64,000 nucleotides of DNA from assembly GCF_024345975.1 (NCBI RefSeq), contig NZ_JAGQCD010000006.1, forward strand, positions 1-64,000, read 5' to 3'. The notes beneath the pieces were generated by a model. It saw nothing but the letters and a program-made list of their open reading frames with translations. It made no database searches and was not told the DNA's origin. Positions 38,582 to 47,012 of this stretch are shown in pieces. Made by a program: the position numbers and the translations under genes. Source of the stretch: Cyanobium sp. Cruz-8D1 (GTDB taxonomy: Bacteria; Cyanobacteriota; Cyanobacteriia; PCC-6307; Cyanobiaceae). The first letter of the stretch is position 1. Each line of letters starts with the position of its first letter.

Positions 38582-40134
38582 GACGTGCGCAGCTCCGAGG
38601 CTGAAGGGAGGGTGACGGCGATGAGGGGGGAGGCGGCGGCGGCGAGGCTGAGGGGCTGGGCGGCGGACCGGCTGAGGAACGGCTGGGTGCGCAGGGCCAG
38701 ACCAGTGGATTCGGTCTCACTCCAGCCCGTGAGGGCCGTAGGCCAGAGGCCCGCCGCGATCACCAGCACGGCCAGGGCCATGGCCGGCGCCCGCTCGCTC
38801 CAGCAGGTGGAGGTCCATTCGGCACGCTCGTTGTCGAGGCGGCCGAAGCCCACCCTGTTGAACAGGCGGACGGCGTAGACGGCAGTGAAGCCCGAGGCGA
38901 TCAGGCTGACCAGGGTGATGCGGGGGAAGATGGTCCAGCTGCCCTCGAACACCAGCAGCTCGGCCGGGAAGCCCGCCAGGCCGGGGATACCGGCGGCCGC
39001 CATCATGGCCAGCAGCAGCATGCCCATGGTGAAGGGCAGTCCGCGCAGCGGATTCATCAGGCCGGAGAGCTCGGGGATGGCGGTGGTGCCGGTCTTGCGC
39101 TCGATCAGCCCCACGCAGGCGAACAGCAGGGCCACGATGATGCCGTGGGCGAGCATCTGGGCCACCGCCCCCTGCAGGCTGAGGGGGGTGGCGGCCGACA
39201 GCCCAAGCACCAGCAGGCCCATGTGGCCGAGGGAGCTGAAGGCCATCAGGCGGCGGATGTCGTTCTGGGCGATGGCGTTGAGCGCCCCGTACACCGCGCT
39301 GATGGAGCCGGCGGCGGCGATCCAGGGCGACCAGGCGGCCCAGGTCTCCGGGAGGAAGCCCACGCCGAAGCGCAGCAGGCCGTAGGCGCCCAGCTTGGAG
39401 ACGGAGCCCGCCAGCAGCATCACCACCGGGGTGGGGGTCTGGCCGTAGGTGAAGGGCTGCCAGCCGTGCAGGGGAAAGACGGGAAGCTTCAGGCCGAAGG
39501 AGAGCAGCAGCAGGGCCAGGATCCAGCGTTGGGCCGTGGGGGAGAACTGGGCCTGGCGAAGATCCTCGAAAGCGAAGAGCGGACCGGCGGGATTGAACCA
39601 GGCGAAGGCCAGCACCGCCGCCAGCAGGACCAGGCCGGAGACGGCGCTGTAGAGCAGAAAACGCACCGCGGCACCGGCCCGCTTCTCGCCCCCCCAGACC
39701 GCCACCAGCAGGGTGATCGGGATCAGCACCAGCTCGAAGGCCAGAACGAACAGCAGGGCGTTGCGGGCCAGCAAACCCCCGACGACACCCAGGTTGGTGG
39801 CCAGCATCAGGGAGAAGAACAGCCGCGGCCGGGACTGGTCAGCCGCTGCCGAGAGGATCGAAAGAGAGGTGATCAGCGCGGTGAGCAGCACCAGCGGCAG
39901 CGAGAGGCCATCCAGACCGAGATCGAGCCTGAGCCCGAGTTTCGGCAGCCAGGAGAGCTGCAGGTCGGCGGGGGGGGTCTGCCAACAGAGCAGGCCCACC
40001 AGCAGCTGCAGGGCGCCGAACAGGGCCGCGATGCCGCGGACCCGAACGGAAGCAACGGTTGCCGGCAGCAGGGGCAGCAGCAGGGTGCCGGCCAGGGGTG
40101 CGGCCAGGAGAAGCAGGAGCGTGGACGATCCCAT
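38578..40134 (-). CDS. ndhD: NDH-1 subunit 4 (NdhD3/D4 type) for CO2 uptake
   Basis: A 518-residue proton-pumping subunit of the thylakoid NDH-1 complex with about 14 membrane helices. Family blocks are LAFELVLIPITLLVAVWGGEKR cut by helices, LPVFPLHGWQPFTYGQTPTP with the conserved histidine, and AIAQNDIRRLMAFSSLGHMG containing the lysine-region loop. Its place between ndhF and chpX marks it as the CO2-uptake isoform (D3 or D4) and not the respiratory D1/D2. The start overlaps the ndhF stop by one base (TGATG). Confidence 0.93.
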   Translation of the reverse strand: MGSSTLLLLLAAPLAGTLLLPLLPATVASVRVRGIAALFGALQLLVGLLCWQTPPADLQLSWLPKLGLRLDLGLDGLSLPLVLLTALITSLSILSAAADQSRPRLFFSLMLATNLGVVGGLLARNALLFVLAFELVLIPITLLVAVWGGEKRAGAAVRFLLYSAVSGLVLLAAVLAFAWFNPAGPLFAFEDLRQAQFSPTAQRWILALLLLSFGLKLPVFPLHGWQPFTYGQTPTPVVMLLAGSVSKLGAYGLLRFGVGFLPETWAAWSPWIAAAGSISAVYGALNAIAQNDIRRLMAFSSLGHMGLLVLGLSAATPLSLQGAVAQMLAHGIIVALLFACVGLIERKTGTTAIPELSGLMNPLRGLPFTMGMLLLAMMAAAGIPGLAGFPAELLVFEGSWTIFPRITLVSLIASGFTAVYAVRLFNRVGFGRLDNERAEWTSTCWSERAPAMALAVLVIAAGLWPTALTGWSETESTGLALRTQPFLSRSAAQPLSLAAAASPLIAVTLPSASELRTS

Positions 40135-42050
40135 CAGCGGAACGGGCGAACGAGTTCGGACGGAACGGAAGGGGCGGAGGCCAGCAGCCAGGCGGCCATC
40201 AGCAGCACCCCGAGAACGAGGGTGAGGGCATAGGCCTGGGTGCGGCCGGAGGTGGTGAAGCTGAGGCGGCGTGCACCCTCGAGGGCGGCACTGCCGGAGG
40301 CACCACTGAAGCCCTCGATCAGCCGGTCATCCGACCAGGCGCTGAGCCTGGCCAGGGCCACCACCAGCCACACCACGGTGCGGTGGTAGAAGCGCTCGGT
40401 CTGCATGTCGTGGGCCAGCCAGTCCTGCAGGCCGCCGAGGGCGGCCGGCAGATGGGCCAGGGGGTGGGGCCGCAGGTAAAACACCGCCGAGAGGCCGCCG
40501 CCCACGAGGGTGGAGATCAGCAGGGGCACCGCCAGCGGCCCCCAGCCCGGAAGCGGGGACAGGGCGAAGACGCCGTTGATCACCAGCAGCTGCGGCAGGT
40601 GCAGCACCAGGCCCATGAGCACGAAGGTGGGCAGGGCCATCAGCCACAGCACCTCCGCGGAGCGGGTGGTGAACACCGACGGACGCCCGCCCCAGATCAG
40701 ACCGAACACCCGGATCAGGCCGGCGCTGATCAGGGCATTGGTGAACAGCACCAGGCAACCGAGCAGCACCGGATGGGAGCTCTCGGCCGTGAGCTCCATG
40801 AGCTCGCGCAGGGCGGCGAAGCCACCGAACGGCGGCAAGGCCATCAGGCCGGCGGCGCCTGTGAGGAAGGCCAGGCCCATCAGCGGACGCTTGCTCCACA
40901 GGCCCCCGAGCTGGGTGAGGTCCTGGGTGACGTTGGTGATCACGATGGCGCCGATCACCATCAACATCAGCGCCATCGGCAGCGGATACACCAGCATCAG
41001 GTGATCGGCCACGCTGATGCCGCCCAGACCCACCGCCACGAACAGCAGGCCGAGCCAGCTGCTCACCAGGAAGGAGAGGGCGCGCTTCACATCGATCTGG
41101 GCGAGGGCGATCAGGGAGGCCACCAGGGCCGTGGTTCCGCCCACGATCACGAGCACGGTCTGCACCAGGGGGCTGAGTTCGATCAGGGGCTCGAGCCGCA
41201 GCAGCACCCAGGCGCCGCCCACCACCACCACCGAGTTACGAAGCACGGTGGAGGGCAAAGGGCTCTCCATGGCCTCATCGAGCCACAGGTGCAGGGGGAT
41301 CTGGGCGCACTTGCCCATCGGCCCGGCGATCAAGGCCAGCAGGATCAACGGCAGAACCTGGGGAAGGGGGTTGCCGTTGTTGACCTGATCGGCGGCCCAG
41401 GCCTGCAGCCCATGGAAGTTCCAGGTGCCGGTGATCGGCAGCAGGGCGATCAGGCCCGCCAGCAGGATCAGGTCGCCGATCCGCTTGGTGAGGAACGCAT
41501 CGCGTGCGCCCTTGACCACCAGGGGCTGGTTGTACCAGGTGCCGACGATCAGGTAGGTCCCCAGGGTGAGCAGCTCGAGGATCACGTAGCTGAAGAACAG
41601 CGAGTCCGTGAGCACCAGGGCGCACAGACCGGCCTCGAAGAAGCTCAGGGACCCGAAGAAACGGGGCCAGCCCCAGTCCATCTCCAGATAGCCGATCGCG
41701 TAGATCTGCACCAACACATGCAGGCCGGTGATCACCGTCATCGCGATCAGGGCCGGCTCGGTGATCAGGCCGTCGAAGCCCACCTTGAGCCCGGCGGTCT
41801 CCAGCCAGGTCCAGCCGAAGGTGAGGGGCTTGTAGAGAGCGGCCGCACCGGCGGCGGAATTGGAATGCAGCGCCATCAGGGCGGCGGTGCTGTGGACGAA
41901 GGACACGCTCACCAGGGTGAGGTTGAGATAGCCGCAGGGGCGGGGGCCCGTGCGTGAGATCAGCCCCGGAGACCACAGCAGCGACAGCAGGGACGCCACC
42001 AGGGGGTAGAGCGGAACCAGCCAGGCCGTCTGGGCGAAGAGCAGGGTCAT
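40134..42050 (-). CDS. ndhF: NDH-1 subunit 5 (NdhF3/F4 type) for CO2 uptake
   Basis: A 638-residue antiporter-like subunit with the NdhF/NuoL blocks FEAGLCALVLTDSLFFSYVI, CAQIPLHLWLDEAMESPLPS, IALAQIDVKRALSFLVSSWL and MALPPFGGFAALRE. It lacks much of the very long C-terminal helix of respiratory NdhF1, as expected for isoforms that bind Cup proteins. The start MTLLFAQTAWLVPLYP is the first Met at the first membrane helix; an in-frame extension further upstream has no membrane character. It is the first gene of the operon ndhF - ndhD - chpX, so the promoter should lie in the 144 bases before it. Confidence 0.93.
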   Translation of the reverse strand: MTLLFAQTAWLVPLYPLVASLLSLLWSPGLISRTGPRPCGYLNLTLVSVSFVHSTAALMALHSNSAAGAAALYKPLTFGWTWLETAGLKVGFDGLITEPALIAMTVITGLHVLVQIYAIGYLEMDWGWPRFFGSLSFFEAGLCALVLTDSLFFSYVILELLTLGTYLIVGTWYNQPLVVKGARDAFLTKRIGDLILLAGLIALLPITGTWNFHGLQAWAADQVNNGNPLPQVLPLILLALIAGPMGKCAQIPLHLWLDEAMESPLPSTVLRNSVVVVGGAWVLLRLEPLIELSPLVQTVLVIVGGTTALVASLIALAQIDVKRALSFLVSSWLGLLFVAVGLGGISVADHLMLVYPLPMALMLMVIGAIVITNVTQDLTQLGGLWSKRPLMGLAFLTGAAGLMALPPFGGFAALRELMELTAESSHPVLLGCLVLFTNALISAGLIRVFGLIWGGRPSVFTTRSAEVLWLMALPTFVLMGLVLHLPQLLVINGVFALSPLPGWGPLAVPLLISTLVGGGLSAVFYLRPHPLAHLPAALGGLQDWLAHDMQTERFYHRTVVWLVVALARLSAWSDDRLIEGFSGASGSAALEGARRLSFTTSGRTQAYALTLVLGVLLMAAWLLASAPSVPSELVRPFR

Positions 42051-42124
42051 GGCGGGAGAACGATCGGGATCGGAGATGGCCCGCGTGGTGGCGAACACTA
42101 AGATCACAGGCGACGAGCAGAGGC

Positions 42125-42141
42125 CTTTCCACGAAGGAAAG
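42125..42141. promoter_or_regulatory. perfect inverted repeat between the P-ATPase and ndhF
   Basis: CTTTCC - ACGAA - GGAAAG, a six-base perfect repeat in the only gap between the end of the P-ATPase gene and the CO2-uptake operon (both minus strand). No T tract follows on the minus strand, so it is a weak terminator at best; an operator for ndhF is the alternative. It does not match the NdhR or CmpR consensus as I know them. Confidence 0.3.
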
Positions 42142-42194
42142 ATCTATGGGTTCACCAAGCACTCGTTATCAGTCGGCCGGGGTCGGTGCGGGGC

Positions 42195-44960
42195 TCAGGC
42201 GTCGGCGCTGCGACGACGGCGCCAGAGCCGCCATACCTTCTCGAGTTCCAGGTAAAGGAAAAACACCAGACTGAATCCCACGCAGATGGCCAGATCACGG
42301 GCTGAAAGGGGCACGGTGCCGAAGAATTGGGCCAGCATCGGGACGTAGAGCAGCGACAACTGCAACAACGCTGTGAACACCACAGCCCCCAGCAACCAGG
42401 GATTGCTGAAGGGATTCACCTGGATCAGCGGCAGGTCGCTGCGGGCCGCCAGGGCGTGTCCCATCTGCGCCAGGCACAGCATCGTGAACACCATCGTCTT
42501 CCAGGGAGAGCCGGAGCGGGAGGCGTACAGCATCATCGTGATCGTGATCACGGCGAACACCACCCCGATGCGCAGGATGTAGCTGCCGATGCCCCGGGCG
42601 AAGATGGATTCGCCGGGCTCGGCGGGGGGGCGCTGCATCAGGCCCGCCTCCCCGGGCTCCAGCGCCAGGGCCAGGGCGGGCACGCCGTCAGTGACCAGGT
42701 TCATCCAGAGGATCTGGAGGGGGGTCATCGGCACGCCCATCAGACCCAGCAGGGGGGCGGAGCCGATGGTGATCAGCTCGCCCACATTGCTGCCGAGGAT
42801 GTACTTGATGAAGCGGCGGATGTTCGCATACACCAGCCTGCCCTGCTCCACGGCATTGACGATCGTGGCGAAGTTGTCATCGAGCAGCACCATGTCCGAG
42901 GCTTCCTTGCTCACCTCAGTGCCGGTGATCCCCATGGCCACACCGATGTGGGCCTGCTTGAGGGCCGGGGCGTCGTTGACGCCGTCGCCGGTCATGGCCA
43001 CGATCTGCCCCAGGCCCTGAAGGGCCTTGACGATACGCAGTTTCTGCTCGGGCGGCACCCTGGCGTAGATGTTGCACCGAGCCACGATCGCGGCCAGCCC
43101 GGCGGCATCGGCCTCCTCCAGCTGCCGGCCGAGCACCACCTCGGCACCCGGCTCCACCAGACCGATGCTGACGCCGATGGCCCGGGCGGTGAGGGGGTGG
43201 TCGCCGGTGATCATCACCGGACGGATGCCGGCTTCACGGCAGCGGGCCACCGCCTCGGCCACCTCGGGACGGGCGGGATCCAGCTGGGCCATCAGCCCCA
43301 GCAACACCTGATGCTCCAGTTCGTGCTCGGGGCTGGGGTGGTGGGGGGCGCAGGCGAAGGCCAGCACCCGCAGGCCGGACGCAGCCAGGTCGCGGGCCTG
43401 GTCCAGCCACCACTGGCGCTGGGGGGTACTGAGGGTGGCCACACCGGAGGCGGCGAGCCAGCGATCGCAAGTGCCGAGGATCACTTCAGGGGCCCCCTTG
43501 CTGATCATCAAGGTGGTGGAGCCGGCCGACGTTTCCCCCAGGGGGGCCTGCAGGCTGCCGTCGCGATCCTGCACCCAGACCGCCATCAGCTGACGTTCGG
43601 AGCTGAAGGGAATCTCGGCCTGGCGTTTGTAGTGGCTGCGCAGGGCGAAACCGTCGAGGTCGGCCTTCGCCGCCGCCACCACCAGGGCCCCTTCGGTGGG
43701 GTCACCGAGGATTTCCCAGCGACTATCGGGCTCCTGCTTGAGTTCGGCGTCGCTGCAGAGGACACCGGCCTGGAGCAGAAGATTGCGGCCCCCCGGTGCC
43801 ACACCAGCCGTGACTCCGGCGGGGGGGGTGAGCTCTGTGGTGTGGAAGTCGCCGTGGGGGTCGTAGCCGTTGCCGCTCACCTGCAGCGCCGTGGTGCCGC
43901 TGCGCAGCTCCTGCACCACCTGACGGTTGAGGGTGAGGGTGCCGGTCTTGTCGGTGCAGATCACCGTGACCGAACCCAGGGCTTCCACGGCCGGCAGGCG
44001 GCGGATCAGGGCGGCGCGTTGCACCATCCGCTGGGTGCCGATGGCCAGGGTCACGGTGATCACCGCCGGCAGTCCTTCCGGCACGATCGCCACCGCCATC
44101 GACAGGGCCACCTCCAGCAGATCGAGCAGGCGCTGGCCCAGCAGCCAACCCAGCACCACCACCACGGCCACCAGGGCCAGGGCGGAGACGACCAGCACGT
44201 TGGCCAGGCCATCGAGCCGTTCCTGCAGCGGCGTGGTCTCCCCCCCCGCCGTGTTGATCATCTGGGCGATCTTGCCCAGTTCGGTGTCCATGCCGGTGGC
44301 GCTGACCACGGCCAGGCCGCGGCCGCGCACCACCTCGGTGCCCTGGAACAGGCAGTTCTGACGCTCCAGGACGGGGGTGGAAGGTTCGAACACCAGTCCG
44401 GCCAGCTTGTTCACCGCCTCGGCCTCGCCGGTGAGGGCCGCCTCCCGCAGGCCCAGCTCGGCCACCTCCAGCAGGCGGGCATCGGCCGGTACCCGGTCGC
44501 CGGCCTCCACCCGGATCAGATCCCCCGGCACGAGCTGTTCGCTGGGCAGCCGTTGCCAGAGGCCGTCGCGCCGCACGGTCACCAGCGGTTGGGCCATGTC
44601 GCGCAGGGCCTGAAGCGCCTGCTGGGCGCGACTTTCCTGCAGGTAGCCGAGCAGGGCGTTGAGGCCCACGATCAGCACGATGGCGATCGCATCCTTGGGG
44701 AACCGCTGGGCCGCATAGGCCACACCGGCTGACACCGCCGCCACTGCCAGCAGCATGATCAGCATCACGTTGCTGAACTGATCCCAGAGGATGCGCAGAT
44801 TGCTGCGCCCGGCCTTGAGCTCCAGCCGGTTCAGGCCAAGCCTGGCCAGCCGTTCAGCGCACTGGGCTGTGCTCAGACCCTCGGAGCTGGCCCCCAGCGC
44901 TTCAAGGCACGCCTCAGGAGCCAGGGCGTGCCAGGAGATCGCGGGGGTTGCTGTGTTCAA
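42195..44960 (-). CDS. cation-transporting P-type ATPase, Ca2+ (SERCA-like) type
   Basis: A 921-residue P2-type ATPase with ten predicted membrane helices. The A-domain loop is LTGEA (176-180), M4 VPEGLP (293-298), the phosphorylated Asp is D337 in DKTGTLT, and the hinge is TGDGVNDAPALKQAHIG. M5 has LGSNVGELI and M6 has WMNLVTDGVPALAL, matching the SERCA residues that bind Ca2+ at site II (M4 Glu, M6 Asn and Asp). Calcium export is therefore likely. The start codon is TTG: an in-frame stop lies four codons upstream and no Met or GTG is near. An 18-base palindrome sits three bases before it. Confidence 0.92.
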   Translation of the reverse strand: MNTATPAISWHALAPEACLEALGASSEGLSTAQCAERLARLGLNRLELKAGRSNLRILWDQFSNVMLIMLLAVAAVSAGVAYAAQRFPKDAIAIVLIVGLNALLGYLQESRAQQALQALRDMAQPLVTVRRDGLWQRLPSEQLVPGDLIRVEAGDRVPADARLLEVAELGLREAALTGEAEAVNKLAGLVFEPSTPVLERQNCLFQGTEVVRGRGLAVVSATGMDTELGKIAQMINTAGGETTPLQERLDGLANVLVVSALALVAVVVVLGWLLGQRLLDLLEVALSMAVAIVPEGLPAVITVTLAIGTQRMVQRAALIRRLPAVEALGSVTVICTDKTGTLTLNRQVVQELRSGTTALQVSGNGYDPHGDFHTTELTPPAGVTAGVAPGGRNLLLQAGVLCSDAELKQEPDSRWEILGDPTEGALVVAAAKADLDGFALRSHYKRQAEIPFSSERQLMAVWVQDRDGSLQAPLGETSAGSTTLMISKGAPEVILGTCDRWLAASGVATLSTPQRQWWLDQARDLAASGLRVLAFACAPHHPSPEHELEHQVLLGLMAQLDPARPEVAEAVARCREAGIRPVMITGDHPLTARAIGVSIGLVEPGAEVVLGRQLEEADAAGLAAIVARCNIYARVPPEQKLRIVKALQGLGQIVAMTGDGVNDAPALKQAHIGVAMGITGTEVSKEASDMVLLDDNFATIVNAVEQGRLVYANIRRFIKYILGSNVGELITIGSAPLLGLMGVPMTPLQILWMNLVTDGVPALALALEPGEAGLMQRPPAEPGESIFARGIGSYILRIGVVFAVITITMMLYASRSGSPWKTMVFTMLCLAQMGHALAARSDLPLIQVNPFSNPWLLGAVVFTALLQLSLLYVPMLAQFFGTVPLSARDLAICVGFSLVFFLYLELEKVWRLWRRRRSADA

Positions 44961-44963
44961 CGT

Positions 44964-44981
44964 GGCGATTCACGAATCGCC
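44964..44981. promoter_or_regulatory. 18-base palindrome at the P-ATPase start
   Basis: GGCGATTC-AC-GAATCGCC: eight perfectly paired bases around a two-base centre, three bases upstream of the P-ATPase TTG start and in the divergent gap shared with the KimA-like gene. The symmetry and position suit a dimeric repressor site or a hairpin hiding the ribosome site. It does not resemble an NtcA box (GTA-N8-TAC). Confidence 0.45.
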
Positions 44982-45123
44982 CGAACATTAGGTAGGGGTT
45001 GGCTTGGCGCCCGTTCGCCGTGCACCCATGGTGGGTTGGTCTGACGTGGCTTCTTGGTGCCATGGATGGCCAGGCCCACGGCCCCTGGCGTCCTAAAGCA
45101 GTCATCGGAAAAGCCGACGCCGC

Positions 45124-47004
45124 ATGCCCCGCCTCGACACCCTGCGGCGCCGGCTGATCGGCACTCCCTTGCCCAGCAGCGCCCACCACGGCGAGCGTTA
45201 CAGCAACGCCGAGGCGCTGGCGATCCTCAGCTCCGATGCCCTCTCCTCAGTGGCCTACGCCACCCAGGAAATCGTGCTGGTGCTGGGGATGGGCGGAGTG
45301 GCGGCCCTGCCCTTCACCCTGCCGATCACGGGCCTGATCGTGGCCCTGATGCTGGTGGTGGCCAGCAGCTACCGGCAGACGATCAAGGCCTACCCGCAGG
45401 GGGGCGGCTCCTACCGGGTCTCCCAGCAGAATCTCGGCCAGGGCGCTGGCCTGGTGGCGGGTGCCTCTCTCTCGATCGACTACGTGCTGACGGTGGCGGT
45501 GAGCGTGGCCGCCGGTATCGCCGCCCTCACCTCCTATTTCCCTGCGCTGGCCGCGGTCCGGGTGCCCCTCTGCCTGCTGGCGGTGCTGCTGGTGATGCTT
45601 GCCAACCTGCGGGGGGTGAGCTCCAGCGCCAGGTTCCTGAGCCTGCCCACCTACCTCTTCATGGGCGCGGTCGTCACCCTGCTGGTGGCGGGCTTCCTCA
45701 AGCTGGGGATGGGCCAGCTGCCTCCCCTGCCGCTGGCGGAGCAGCAACGGCTGCTGGCGGCGGCCCACCAGGGCAGCCAGGGCCTGCAGGCCATCGGCCC
45801 CCTGCTGTTGATGCGGGCCTTCAGCTCCGGCTGCGCCGCCCTCACCGGCATCGAGGCGATCAGCGACAGCGTCGCCGCCTTCAAGCCGGTGGAGTGGCGC
45901 AACGCCCGTCGGGTATTGGGGGTGATGGTGCTGATGCTGGCCCTGATGTTCAGCGGCATCAGCGCCCTGGCCCACCAGAGCGGCCTGGTGGTGGAGGAGA
46001 ACGGCCCCACCCTGCTCTATCAGCTGGGGGATCGGATTTTCGGGGATGGCCCGCTGTTGTTCGTGCTGCAGCTCGCCACACTGCTGATCCTGCTGCTGGC
46101 GGCCAACACCGCCTATGCCGATTTCCCCAGGCTGGCGGCCTTCCTGGCCCAGGACGGCTTTCTGCCTCGCCAGCTCTGCTCCCTGGGCGACCGGCTGGTG
46201 TTCAGCAACGGCATCTTTGCCCTCAGCGCCCTGGCCGGCCTGCTGCTGGTGATCGTTGATGGCAGCGTCAGCCGCCTGATCCCCCTTTATGCGGTGGGCG
46301 TGTTCATCAGCTTCACCCTCTCCCAGGCCGGCATGGTGGTGCACTGGTGGAAGCTGCGGGATCGGGGCTGGCGCACCAGGGCGCTGATCAACGGCATCGG
46401 CGCCGGGATCACCGCCGTGGTGGGCGTGGTGCTGCTGGTCAGCAAGTTCACCCAGGGGGCCTGGGTGGTGGTGGTGGCGATTCCGCTGCTGGTGATGCTG
46501 TACCTGCGGATCCGCGCCCATTACGACGCCGTGGCCCGGCGTCTGCGCCTTGACACCGCCGGGCGCCTGCCGTTGCCCGCCGGCCCTCCCCCCGGTGGCG
46601 GCACCCCCACGGTGGTGCTGGTGGGCCAGCTGCACCGCGGCAGCCTGGAAGCTCTCTGCTTCGCCCGCAGCAACGCCAGCGACCTAGTGGCCGTGCATGT
46701 GGATCTCGGCGACGGCCGCGCCGGGGCGTTCCGCGAGCAGTGGAGCCGGCAGCTGCCGGACGTTCCACTGGAGGTGCTGGAGTCCCCCTACCGCTCCCTG
46801 GTGGACCCGGTGGTCGACTTCGTGCGGCGCTTCGAGCGCGAGCATCACAAGGACCGTCACGCCTTCTGCATGGTGGTGCTGCCGGTGTTCGTCACCCGCC
46901 ATCGCTGGGAGAACCTGTTGCACAACCAGTCGACGATTTGCCTCAGGCGCGCTCTGCGCGAGCGCGGCACCCGGGTCGTCACTACGGTCGGCTTCTACCT
47001 CTGA
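45124..47004 (+). CDS. APC superfamily permease, KimA-like
   Basis: A 626-residue membrane protein with about 12 helices (25-480) and a C-terminal cytosolic domain (about 490-626). The opening ALAILSSDALSSVAYATQEI is the hallmark of the APC branch that includes the potassium/proton symporter KimA (formerly YdaO). The cytosolic domain begins TPTVVLVGQLHRGSLEALCFA and has a nucleotide-binding-like alternation of strands, where KimA binds c-di-AMP. Potassium as substrate is inferred from family. Its stop is eight bases before the SLC13 gene, so both are in one transcript. Confidence 0.85.
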   Translation: MPRLDTLRRRLIGTPLPSSAHHGERYSNAEALAILSSDALSSVAYATQEIVLVLGMGGVAALPFTLPITGLIVALMLVVASSYRQTIKAYPQGGGSYRVSQQNLGQGAGLVAGASLSIDYVLTVAVSVAAGIAALTSYFPALAAVRVPLCLLAVLLVMLANLRGVSSSARFLSLPTYLFMGAVVTLLVAGFLKLGMGQLPPLPLAEQQRLLAAAHQGSQGLQAIGPLLLMRAFSSGCAALTGIEAISDSVAAFKPVEWRNARRVLGVMVLMLALMFSGISALAHQSGLVVEENGPTLLYQLGDRIFGDGPLLFVLQLATLLILLLAANTAYADFPRLAAFLAQDGFLPRQLCSLGDRLVFSNGIFALSALAGLLLVIVDGSVSRLIPLYAVGVFISFTLSQAGMVVHWWKLRDRGWRTRALINGIGAGITAVVGVVLLVSKFTQGAWVVVVAIPLLVMLYLRIRAHYDAVARRLRLDTAGRLPLPAGPPPGGGTPTVVLVGQLHRGSLEALCFARSNASDLVAVHVDLGDGRAGAFREQWSRQLPDVPLEVLESPYRSLVDPVVDFVRRFEREHHKDRHAFCMVVLPVFVTRHRWENLLHNQSTICLRRALRERGTRVVTTVGFYL

Positions 47005-47012
47005 ACGAGCCG

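Noticed and set aside
42085-42255. Small plus-strand frame (MARVVANTKITGDEQ...) in the ndhF upstream gap
   Set aside because: It overlaps the end of the P-ATPase gene, turns into low-complexity Arg/Ser, and no family is recognised. It is more likely non-coding.
42327-44732. An 800-codon open frame on the plus strand opposite the P-type ATPase
   Set aside because: Gln/His/Gly-rich shadow of a gene with all P-ATPase motifs; not a protein in its own right.
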